A model generated the notes under the pieces. It saw only the letters and a program-made list of their open reading frames with translations, ran no database searches and was not told where the DNA came from. From NCBI GenBank assembly GCA_017630195.1, contig JAGBVS010000085.1, positions 1-35,482 on the forward strand: a stretch of 35,482 nt of DNA, written 5' to 3'. The number at the start of each line of letters is the position of its first letter. The stretch's first letter is position 1. Positions 6,912-14,201 of the stretch are shown one piece after another. Position numbers and translations under genes: made by a program. The stretch comes from Bacteroidales bacterium. GTDB lineage: Bacteria; Bacteroidota; Bacteroidia; Bacteroidales; F082.

Positions 6912-9900
6912 ATGAAAAAAAATTTTTTACTTTTATTTTTGATGTGCCTTTTAGGAGGAGTAAGCTCTTCTTTATGGGCACAAACAGTTCACATCGGCAG
7001 TGATGGCACCTCTAAATTAGAAAAGGCACCATTTAACCTTTATGCAATAAATTCTGTTTGCCAACAGATTTATACTGTAGCAGAATTTACAAACTATGCA
7101 GAAAATAACACCATTCCAAGTGGCAACATTTCTAAGTTGACATTCTATGAAAATACTGGTCAAAACTTGACTTGTACCAACATCAAAGTTTACATGAAAC
7201 ACACAGATAAGGAAGCATTTTCTAGCAGTAGCGACTGGGTTAAAGATTTTACAGAAAGTGACCTTGTCTTTGATAGTAATGGAGCTACGTTATCTATAGT
7301 AGATGGGGTCTTAGAATTACCTTTAACAACTCCATTCGTATGGAACAGAACACAAAGTATTTTGGTTTACGTTGATGTTAACTCAAAATCTTCAGCCACA
7401 GCGAGAAGTTACTTTAAAGCTTTTTCCACCCAATCAAAAAAGACATTATACTATTCAGGAAATTCCACATCTGGATTGGATGTAAACAATTGGAGATCTG
7501 GCAATAGCCCAACAACATCAAAAGCTCAAATGGGATTCACCTTCTCAGCTGATAGTGAAGATCCAGCTGAAACTCCAGCTCCAACAGCTCCAACCCTTAA
7601 CTACCCATTAAATAATCAAGAAAATGTATTCAATCCATTTTTGAGATTTACTCTTGGCAGCAACACCACTCACTACCAAATCTTAATGGGAACAGGCACA
7701 GGCGAAATGACTGCTTTGACAGATTGGGTTGAAAAAACAATTTCCGAAGTTGACTTCCAAACATCAGGTTTACAACCTAATACAACATACACATGGAAAG
7801 TCGTTGCTAAAAATGATAAAAATGATGACCCTAAAACAACAGAATCTGACACTTGGAGTTTCACAACAAAACAAATTTCAGCTCCAGGTCAAATAGAAGA
7901 CGCTTATCCTAATGGAGAACAAGGTTTAGTAAATCCTGAATTCACATGGACATTCGGTTCTGATACAGAAGAATATCAAGTCATAATAGACGGCGAAGCT
8001 AAAACAGAATGGACAAACCCTGGTTCTTCTACAACAGGTTCTTACCAAACATCAGGCTTATCTGCTGGTGAACACACATGGAGAATTGATGCAAAGAACT
8101 CTGTAGCTACAACAACAGGTACAGAATATTCTTTCTCAATTGCAAGTATCCCAGACAACATAACTCCAATTTCTCCAGTTGACGGCGCAACAGGCGTTAC
8201 AAGCAACATCGTGACATTCAAATTCGCTCCTAATACCACACACTATAAGCTTGTGATGTCAGATACAGATGAAAATGGAATGTTTTATTTTTCACAAGCA
8301 AATGGTGGAACTGGAAATAATTGGACAGAAACAAATGGCGTTGAAGAAATGTCATTTACAATACCATACTTCGGATTAGGCAAAACATTATACTGGGCTG
8401 TTGACGTTAAAAACGCTATAGGTGAAAGATCTGTATTTAGCATTAACGATGAAGAAAAAGCTGCTATCTACTCATTCACAGCAGCAAGCACTTTACCTGT
8501 TGCTAACGTAGCTCCAGAAAATGGCACTAACAACTTAGAAAACCCTGTATTGTCATGGAACTTCAAAGGTAATGCTACACATTACATGGTTTACTTAGGC
8601 ACAGAAGAAAACAACTTGACAGCTCAAACAGAATGGTTAGCAAGAGGTACAGAAGGTACAGGCTTAGTAGGCAGCGGTTCATACCAAACAACAGATTTGG
8701 CAGCAGCAACTCAATACTTCTGGAGAGTCGATGTTAAAGAAGGTGAAAATAGCGAAACAGTTTTAGCAGGTGACGTATGGTCATTCGTAACAACATTAGA
8801 AGCTCCTGTAGCACAAGCTAACCCAGCTCAAGTTGTTCCTTCATTAGGTGATTATGGTAGCACAACAATTAACTGGAATAAAATTGAGACTGTACAAGGT
8901 TATAACGTTTATTTAGGTGAAGAAAAATTGAATGCAGAATTACTTCCTACAGACACAACTAACTACGAAATCCCTGCTAATTCATTGAAACTTAATTACA
9001 ACATGGATCCAGGTTACGACTTCTTTGTCGAAGCTTATTATGGAGACGAATTAGGTTCAGTAAAGTCAGACGCTGTTAACGTTAAAGTTACAGGTACTGG
9101 TTATTTTAAAGCTACAATATATAAAAACGACTACTACAACCGTCTCGAAGGCGCTACAATCACATTGTCATGCACTGGAGACGAATTCGGCAATGTATAT
9201 GAAGAAGGTGTTGGTGAACAATATGAATATACAACAAACTCATTGGGTCAAGCATATTACGAAATTACAAACCCTGATAATAGCGTCGAGCAAGTTACAT
9301 CAATAAGAATTCAAAACGGTACATACAATGTTACAGTTTCAAAAGATAACTATGAATCTTACGAAGGTACAATTACAATTAACAAAGGTGAAACAACAAC
9401 ATTAAGTCAAATATTAACAGCAGACCCTACTGTTATATTTGATGTTACACTCTTCAACGAGACATTCAACACAATTGACGTTTATTTGGAAAATGAAAAC
9501 TGGGAAGATGCTCAACCAGGTAATTACCATGTATATCTCAAGAATGGTGACGACATTGATGATTTAGGAACACAATTCTTTGCAGCTCCTGATGATATGA
9601 CAACATCAGTTTATTTCAAATATTTAAATTGGGGAGGCTTAGGCAAAGGTAACTACCAATTCGGTGTTTCAAAAATAGACGAAGAAATCAACTGGTCAAG
9701 TGTAAAAACAATCAGCCACGATGTTTTCGAAGGTGGAGAAGACGAATCATGGAATAACGAAGCAAACTGGAGAGATAACGAAATTCCAGCATCAACAGCT
9801 AATGTATATATCTTCAACGCATTAACAATTGCAAAAGATGAAGAAATTACAGTTGAAACTATTAACATCCAATCAGAAGGAAGCTTGACAATCAACGGTT

Positions 9901-11168
9901 CTTTGACAGCTGATAATGTTTATAACAACACACAAGCTGGTAATTTATGTATCAACGATGGCGGTCAATTACGTCAAAGCAATGAAAGCCTCAACGGTAA
10001 ATTCGTTATGAATATCGTTAAAGGTGACTGGTCAGCAGAAAACGATACAACAGGATGGCAATTCATTTCATCTCCTATCCCAAATGCTCCAATTTCACAA
10101 TTTATTCCTGCAAACCAAGCTCAAGGCGACTATGACCTTTACAGATATGATGGCGGAACATGGTACAACCATAAAGCAGGTGGATTTAATGATGAAACAT
10201 TCGTTTCTGGTCGCGCTTACTTGGCATCACTCGAAATTGCAGAAACAGTTACATTAAGCGGCAAATTAAATGCAGAAAAAACATTTGCTCGTCAATATTC
10301 ATATACTGAAGAAGTTGAAAACACAGACAAATTCAAAAACTTCTTCTTGGTTGGTAACCCATTCACATTCGACATGGATCTCAAATACATGACATTCAGT
10401 AATGTTGTTGAAGGTATAGCTGTTGTTAAACCTACTGGCGGTTACGAATATCGTACTGTTTCTAACAACGGCATCGTTCCTGTCGGTGACGGTTTCTTCA
10501 TCAAGACTACAGGAGCATATCCATCAATTTCATACGATGAAAATGCTGCTGCCAAGAGAAGTGAAAAAGTTGAAAGCATCAACATTATCGCAAGCAGCAA
10601 TGCCGGTGAAGACAATGTAATCATCAACTTCAATGGTAAAAAAGAAGGTTTCAACAAATTACAAAACTTCAACGAAGGTATAGCTAACATCTTTGTTGCT
10701 AAAGAAAACGAACGTTACGGTATCTTCAACTGCAACAGAGACGTTAATGAAGTAACACTTTCATTCATTCCTAAACAAATGGGCAGCTACAGCATCAGCT
10801 TCGACATCGACGGCGAATTTGAAAGCGTAGTGTTAGTTGACCGTTTGACAGGCATTGAAACAGACATGTTAGCTGAAAAAGAATATAACTTTATCGCTAC
10901 AAAAGACGATCGTTCAGACAGATTCGTATTGAAATTAGCCAACGGCGAAGAACCTTCAGAAAACAGCCAATTTGTATATCAATCAGGTGAAGAACTCATC
11001 ATCAACGCTGAAGGCACAATCCAAATCATCGATATGATGGGAAGAATGATTTACAGCAGCAATGCTGAAAACAGCAGAATCAATGTAAGCAACTTAAAAG
11101 GTGCAACATACATTGTACGCAACATTACAGATAATGATGTTAAAGTACAAAAAGTTGTTATCTACTAA
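6912..11168 (+). CDS. Large T9SS-exported surface protein with Fn3-like repeats
   Basis: A 1418-aa secreted protein. The start chosen is MKKNFLLLFLMCLLGG at 6912, which gives a clean signal peptide ending at WAQ; an in-frame ATG at 6858 would add 18 foreign residues. Residues about 25-215 form an all-beta domain with a SVCQQIYTVAEF motif found in Bacteroidota adhesin-like proteins. Four Fn3-like modules follow (from about 219, 321, 414 and 527), each with a 'THY/EYxV...W...G...Y/W..ts.L.....Y.W.V.' pattern. A fifth, divergent module starts near 630 and a carboxypeptidase-regulatory-like module lies near 730-830. The C-terminal ~60 residues form a T9SS type A sorting domain (IIDMMGRMIYSS, INVSNLKGATYIVR, KVQKVVIY) without the usual YPNP. 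It is probably a surface adhesin or polysaccharide-binding protein; the ligand is unknown. Confidence 0.85.
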   Translation: MKKNFLLLFLMCLLGGVSSSLWAQTVHIGSDGTSKLEKAPFNLYAINSVCQQIYTVAEFTNYAENNTIPSGNISKLTFYENTGQNLTCTNIKVYMKHTDKEAFSSSSDWVKDFTESDLVFDSNGATLSIVDGVLELPLTTPFVWNRTQSILVYVDVNSKSSATARSYFKAFSTQSKKTLYYSGNSTSGLDVNNWRSGNSPTTSKAQMGFTFSADSEDPAETPAPTAPTLNYPLNNQENVFNPFLRFTLGSNTTHYQILMGTGTGEMTALTDWVEKTISEVDFQTSGLQPNTTYTWKVVAKNDKNDDPKTTESDTWSFTTKQISAPGQIEDAYPNGEQGLVNPEFTWTFGSDTEEYQVIIDGEAKTEWTNPGSSTTGSYQTSGLSAGEHTWRIDAKNSVATTTGTEYSFSIASIPDNITPISPVDGATGVTSNIVTFKFAPNTTHYKLVMSDTDENGMFYFSQANGGTGNNWTETNGVEEMSFTIPYFGLGKTLYWAVDVKNAIGERSVFSINDEEKAAIYSFTAASTLPVANVAPENGTNNLENPVLSWNFKGNATHYMVYLGTEENNLTAQTEWLARGTEGTGLVGSGSYQTTDLAAATQYFWRVDVKEGENSETVLAGDVWSFVTTLEAPVAQANPAQVVPSLGDYGSTTINWNKIETVQGYNVYLGEEKLNAELLPTDTTNYEIPANSLKLNYNMDPGYDFFVEAYYGDELGSVKSDAVNVKVTGTGYFKATIYKNDYYNRLEGATITLSCTGDEFGNVYEEGVGEQYEYTTNSLGQAYYEITNPDNSVEQVTSIRIQNGTYNVTVSKDNYESYEGTITINKGETTTLSQILTADPTVIFDVTLFNETFNTIDVYLENENWEDAQPGNYHVYLKNGDDIDDLGTQFFAAPDDMTTSVYFKYLNWGGLGKGNYQFGVSKIDEEINWSSVKTISHDVFEGGEDESWNNEANWRDNEIPASTANVYIFNALTIAKDEEITVETINIQSEGSLTINGSLTADNVYNNTQAGNLCINDGGQLRQSNESLNGKFVMNIVKGDWSAENDTTGWQFISSPIPNAPISQFIPANQAQGDYDLYRYDGGTWYNHKAGGFNDETFVSGRAYLASLEIAETVTLSGKLNAEKTFARQYSYTEEVENTDKFKNFFLVGNPFTFDMDLKYMTFSNVVEGIAVVKPTGGYEYRTVSNNGIVPVGDGFFIKTTGAYPSISYDENAAAKRSEKVESINIIASSNAGEDNVIINFNGKKEGFNKLQNFNEGIANIFVAKENERYGIFNCNRDVNEVTLSFIPKQMGSYSISFDIDGEFESVVLVDRLTGIETDMLAEKEYNFIATKDDRSDRFVLKLANGEEPSENSQFVYQSGEELIINAEGTIQIIDMMGRMIYSSNAENSRINVSNLKGATYIVRNITDNDVKVQKVVIY

Positions 11169-11175
11169 TTAATGG

Positions 11176-11203
11176 GTTATGAGTTATGAGTTATGAGTTG
11201 TGA
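11176..11203. repeat. Four tandem copies of a heptamer (GTTATGA)
   Basis: Just after the stop of the giant gene the plus strand reads GTTATGA three times and then GTTGTGA. It continues into an imperfect hairpin, TGAGCT...AGCTCA (about 11202-11228), with an inner AGTG/CACT stem. There is no T tract, so it is not an evident terminator. Confidence 0.75.
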
Positions 11204-11256
11204 GCTTAGTGCCACACTCATAGCTCAAAGCTAAAATTTAAAATATTTTATTTATT

Positions 11257-11547
11257 ATGAAAAAAATTATATTAGCGATATTCATTATATCAATAAGTTG
11301 CGGATTATCATTCGGCCAGAATTATAGTAATTATGACGATATTAATAGTCAAGACGTTGATAGATTCTTCACAATCAGCAATGTCAACAATCAGTTTCGT
11401 ACAAACGACACACCTGACGGCTGGGGCATAATGCCATCATTGTTTGGTCATGGTTTAACTGGAAATCAAAATGGAGTTCCAACAGGCTCAGGCTTATTAT
11501 TATTAGCAGGCATGGGACTTGCATACGGAATCAGAAGAAGAAAATAA
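11257..11547 (+). CDS. Small secreted protein with a GSG-transmembrane-RRRK C-terminal tail
   Basis: A 96-aa protein with an N-terminal signal peptide (MKKIILAIFIISISCGLSFGQ). A short Asp/Asn-rich middle follows, then a tripartite tail: VPTGSG, a hydrophobic stretch LLLLAGMGLAYGI and the basic end RRRK. Small polar motif, single membrane helix and positive tail is the layout of C-terminal sorting signals handled by exosortase- or sortase-like enzymes. In Bacteroidota similar 'PxGSG/PVDGG + TM + KR' tails occur on short proteins. No sorting enzyme is in the window, so processing is inference. It lies 88 bases after the giant T9SS gene on the same strand with no obvious promoter, and a strong terminator follows, so the two are probably co-transcribed. 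Confidence 0.75.
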   Translation: MKKIILAIFIISISCGLSFGQNYSNYDDINSQDVDRFFTISNVNNQFRTNDTPDGWGIMPSLFGHGLTGNQNGVPTGSGLLLLAGMGLAYGIRRRK

Positions 11548-11567
11548 TTCACAATAAGATTTCATTT

Positions 11568-11606
11568 AAGAACCACTTCAAGATTTTTGGAGTGGTTCTT
11601 TTTTTG
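11568..11606 (+). terminator. Terminator after the surface-protein pair
   Basis: AAGAACCACTTC (11568-11579) pairs with GGAGTGGTTCTT (11589-11600), with one G-T wobble, around a 9-base loop, followed by a T tract. Confidence 0.92.
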
Positions 11607-11897
11607 GAGGTATAATAGACAAAAACAATTGGTAATATCATTGTAAAGCAATGTATATCAATTAAACATAATAACCTCTTGATTATATAATAGTTCTTAT
11701 ATCGAACTCACGTTATTTATACAGTTTGAAGGAATTACATTTTAGGAACGATTATGCTTTAAAAAAAACTTTTGTTCTTACAAGGTCGAATGCAAGATAA
11801 AGGTTAAAACTTTTTTAATATTTACATAATTATTCAATTTTAATGTTTACATTTGTAGGGTAAAAATGCGGTTATCCGCAAAAATAACCCTTAGGAT
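11607..11897. other. AT-rich non-coding stretch with small hairpins
   Basis: No credible gene was found here. Visible structures are a CATTG/CAATG hairpin (11639-11653) nested in a longer imperfect palindrome (about 11627-11664), an AGTTC/GAACT hairpin (11692-11708), and a TACATTTG -7 element (11848-11855). The latter is followed by TGCGG-TTAT-CCGCA (11867-11880) in the leader of the ATPase stub. The region looks like decayed or mobile-element-derived DNA, but no terminal repeats or transposase remains were recognised. Confidence 0.5.
11848..11855 (+). promoter_or_regulatory. -7 element ahead of the ATPase remnant
   Basis: TACATTTG matches TAnnTTTG exactly, 43 bases before the ATG at 11898. 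It suggests the remnant may still be transcribed. Confidence 0.4.
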
Positions 11898-12056
11898 ATG
11901 AGAATAGAGCGTAAAAGAAATCTGCAAAGACTTATTAATAGTCGTAAGAATGGTCAAATAAAGATAATAACCGGCGTTAGACGTTGCGGTAAATCCTATC
12001 TTCTTGGTGTGCTTTATATCGAGGATTTCCTCTTGGAAAAGATAAATGAACTTTAA
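11898..12056 (+). pseudogene. N-terminal stub of an AAA_14-type ATPase (DUF4143 family)
   Basis: A 52-codon frame opens MRIERKRNLQRLINSRKNGQ and contains a Walker A loop, IKIITGVRRCGKSYLLGVLY. This is the characteristic start of the AAA_14/DUF4143 ATPases common as accessory genes in Bacteroidales, normally about 380-450 aa. Here the frame stops at TAA after a short IEDFLLEKINEL tail; no Walker B, DUF4143 domain or other remainder was found. It is best read as a deletion remnant. A 13-base copy of its start (ATGAGAATAGAGC) recurs at 12078-12090, suggesting a second, even shorter remnant of a paralogue. It was too short to appear as an ordinary gene call. Confidence 0.7.
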
Positions 12057-12077
12057 TCAAATTTAAAGTAGAGAGAA

Positions 12078-12122
12078 ATGAGAATAGAGCAAAGTGCCCC
12101 GATTGTATATGAAGATATATAA
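12078..12122 (+). pseudogene. Duplicate start fragment resembling the ATPase stub
   Basis: ATGAGAATAGAGC (12078-12090) repeats exactly the first 13 bases of the stub at 11898. The frame then diverges and stops after 14 codons (MRIEQSAPIVYEDI). It could be a decayed second copy or the scar of a duplication; it is unlikely to be functional. Confidence 0.4.
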
Positions 12123-12264
12123 AAAAATATTTGACGAATTGTTAACAGATTATATTGCTCAATATGACAGAATGCAGATTATAGACATTGCGTTAAAATG
12201 TATCTACAACCAAGAATGGTGGAAAGATTATACTGAATCACGCATCCTAATTCCTAATTCCTAA
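12109..12264 (+). CDS. Small hypothetical ORF, doubtful, overlapping the end of the GT9 gene
   Basis: A 51-codon frame opens MKIYKKIFDELLTDYIAQYD and contains an EWWKDYTE motif. It is mostly helical in character and reads more like real protein than random sequence up to about residue 45. Its last codons lie in the AATTAGG repeat on the opposite strand from the converging glycosyltransferase stop. I do not recognise a family; it may be a fragment of a gene lost with the neighbouring ATPase. Confidence 0.3.
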   Translation: MKIYKKIFDELLTDYIAQYDRMQIIDIALKCIYNQEWWKDYTESRILIPNS

Positions 12265-12267
12265 TTT
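12245..12267. repeat. AATTAGG heptamer array that encodes the GT9 C-terminus
   Basis: On the minus strand three AATTAGG units in a row supply the last codons (L-G-I-R-N) and the TAG stop of the glycosyltransferase at 12247. The same AATTAGGAATTA string ends the beta-helix gene at 22214. Confidence 0.7.
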
Positions 12268-13233
12268 TGTCACAATCTTTTCCGTACCTATCTCCATCAT
12301 ACATCTGAAATGTCTCTTAGGGCATTCCTTGAATCCTAATTTGCTGCATGGTCGGCATTTCACGTCTTTACATTCTACAATATGACATTTCTCCGACTCA
12401 TTAGGCAGGTACGGATACATTCCTAATTCCGGAACTGTATTGCCCCACACCGATACTATATTTTTATGGAAAGCAGCCGCTATATGCATCAAGCCCGTAT
12501 CGTTAGTTAAAACGCTCTTAGCTTGCTTCACGAGAGAAGCCGATTTCTCAAGATTTATCTTACCGACAAGGCTTACCACATTATCATTTACAGCAGCTAA
12601 AATCTCATTGGCACGTTCAATATCATCAGGACCGCCAAGGAGCACAACCGGCTCATTAAGTCTTTTTATCACCTCTATGACTTTAACAGCAGGCAATATC
12701 TTTGTCTTATAAGTTCCGCCTATTACAAAGGCATAGAATCCTTTTTGAAACTCTGACGGCAATTCTGTAATATCAAATTTGTTTTCTTCAGAAATAAAGA
12801 AATCGAGGCCTTGCAAATCATTTTCAACACCTAAGTCCTTAACAGCTTCAAAATATCTGTCAACGATATGAACATCGGGCATTAAATTGATTTTGAAAGT
12901 CGTGAGCAGGAATTTCTTGAAATTAAGTTTAGGGAAAGAAGAATAAGGACATTTCAAGGAAGATGTCACTCTTTTGCTTCTTTTATTTTTCTGCAAGTCA
13001 ACGACATAATCATAATTTTCTGTCTTCAGCTCATTAATATTGTCTTTTAAGGAAGTATCAAATTCAAAGACTTTATCTATATAAGGATTCTTTTTATAAA
13101 GATTGCTGAATTTCTTTTTTGTAAGAACGTGAAGTTCAATATCTTTCAACTGATTTTTCAGGCATCTCACGACAGGAGTCGTCAAGACAATATCGCCTAT
13201 AGAGCTGAAACGGATTAAGAGAATCTTTTTCAT
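12247..13233 (-). CDS. Glycosyltransferase family 9 (heptosyltransferase-like)
   Basis: A 328-aa GT9 enzyme, the family of ADP-heptose:LPS heptosyltransferases acting on the cytosolic face of the inner membrane. The N-terminal block MKKILLIRFSSIGDIVLTTP and the donor-binding block LTNDTGLMHIAAAFHKNIVSVWG are diagnostic. A Cys-rich tail (CKDVKCRPCSKLGFKECP then RCM) is typical of the Bacteroidota branch. The ATG at 13233 is preferred over an in-frame TTG two codons upstream. It follows the dus gene by 17 bases and is last in the long lysS-C25-holB-lnt-dus unit. The final residues are encoded by an intergenic-type heptamer repeat, so the C-terminus may have shifted recently. Confidence 0.85.
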   Translation of the reverse strand: MKKILLIRFSSIGDIVLTTPVVRCLKNQLKDIELHVLTKKKFSNLYKKNPYIDKVFEFDTSLKDNINELKTENYDYVVDLQKNKRSKRVTSSLKCPYSSFPKLNFKKFLLTTFKINLMPDVHIVDRYFEAVKDLGVENDLQGLDFFISEENKFDITELPSEFQKGFYAFVIGGTYKTKILPAVKVIEVIKRLNEPVVLLGGPDDIERANEILAAVNDNVVSLVGKINLEKSASLVKQAKSVLTNDTGLMHIAAAFHKNIVSVWGNTVPELGMYPYLPNESEKCHIVECKDVKCRPCSKLGFKECPKRHFRCMMEIGTEKIVTKLGIRN

Positions 13234-13250
13234 AAACAACGAACTTACAA

Positions 13251-14201
13251 TTATTGATTAAGAAGTTTCTCATCTCTGAAAATTATTTCCACTGTTTCTT
13301 CATAAACATCCAAGTTGTTTATTTTCTTTATTTTGCGCCATATATTTTGAGAATCCTCGAAAGAATTCATGAGATAAGACCACATTTCTTTCATGCATCC
13401 GATTATTTTAGGGCTGCCACCAGCATGACGCAAACGTTCGAGATAAAGCGACACCACAAAATGATGAAGTTTCTTTTTTCTTTCGTCATAATCGAAGGTT
13501 TTTCCTTTTATTTCATCGGCGAGGAAAGGATTGGTGAGCAGGCCTCTTCCGAGCATAAACATGCTAATTTCAGGCAATTTAGAGCTTATACGTTTAAAAT
13601 CCTCTACGGAGAAGATATCGCCGTTATATACGAGCGGACGTTTTATTTTCGGAGCTATTTCAGCGAATCTGTCAACATCGGCATTGCCTGTATATAACTG
13701 TTTTCCTATTCTTGGATGAATTATTATCTCGCTGAAAGGATAAGCGTTGAATGTATCGATGAGTTCGTCAATTTCAGTATCATTATAATAACCGAGACGG
13801 CATTTAAGGCTGAAATTAATATTTATATTATTAAAGACTTTATCAAAGATTTCGTTAACCCTTTTAGGTTCAGCCATGAGACCGCAGCCTCTCACTTTAT
13901 TGGCAACTCTTGGGAACGGGCAGCCCATATTAAGATTTATCTCCTTATAACCCATCGCCTGACATTGATCGGCGAATCTGATTATCTCTTCTGCGTCATT
14001 GGCAAGAATCTGTGGCGTTAAAGTATTGACATCGTTACAATTAATATCTATCTCCTCCCCTTTCAGGCTTCTGCTGTTTTCTTTATGTATTCCTGTAAAA
14101 AATGGAGTGTAATATTTATCTATTCCTGTAAAATATTCTTTATACAAGTTACGATACACCGAATCGGTGATACCTTGAAATGGAGCTAAACTTAAAATCA
14201 T
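13251..14201 (-). CDS. dus: tRNA-dihydrouridine synthase
   Basis: A 316-aa FMN-dependent enzyme that reduces uridines to dihydrouridine in tRNA D-loops. It has the TIM-barrel opening LSLAPFQGITDSVYR, the catalytic-cysteine motif NLNMGCPFP (Cys94) with the downstream VRGCGLM loop, and the late IIHPRIGKQLYTG and VYNGDI strands that bind substrate and FMN. Which position it modifies cannot be assigned from the sequence. The ATG overlaps the lnt stop by 4 bases (ATGA), indicating translational coupling. Confidence 0.92.
   Translation of the reverse strand: MILSLAPFQGITDSVYRNLYKEYFTGIDKYYTPFFTGIHKENSRSLKGEEIDINCNDVNTLTPQILANDAEEIIRFADQCQAMGYKEINLNMGCPFPRVANKVRGCGLMAEPKRVNEIFDKVFNNININFSLKCRLGYYNDTEIDELIDTFNAYPFSEIIIHPRIGKQLYTGNADVDRFAEIAPKIKRPLVYNGDIFSVEDFKRISSKLPEISMFMLGRGLLTNPFLADEIKGKTFDYDERKKKLHHFVVSLYLERLRHAGGSPKIIGCMKEMWSYLMNSFEDSQNIWRKIKKINNLDVYEETVEIIFRDEKLLNQ

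Noticed and set aside
11607..11890. Possible small RNA or insertion-sequence end
   Set aside because: Several small hairpins are present, but there are no terminal inverted repeats, target-site duplication or transposase fragment, and no promoter-terminator pair framing an RNA.
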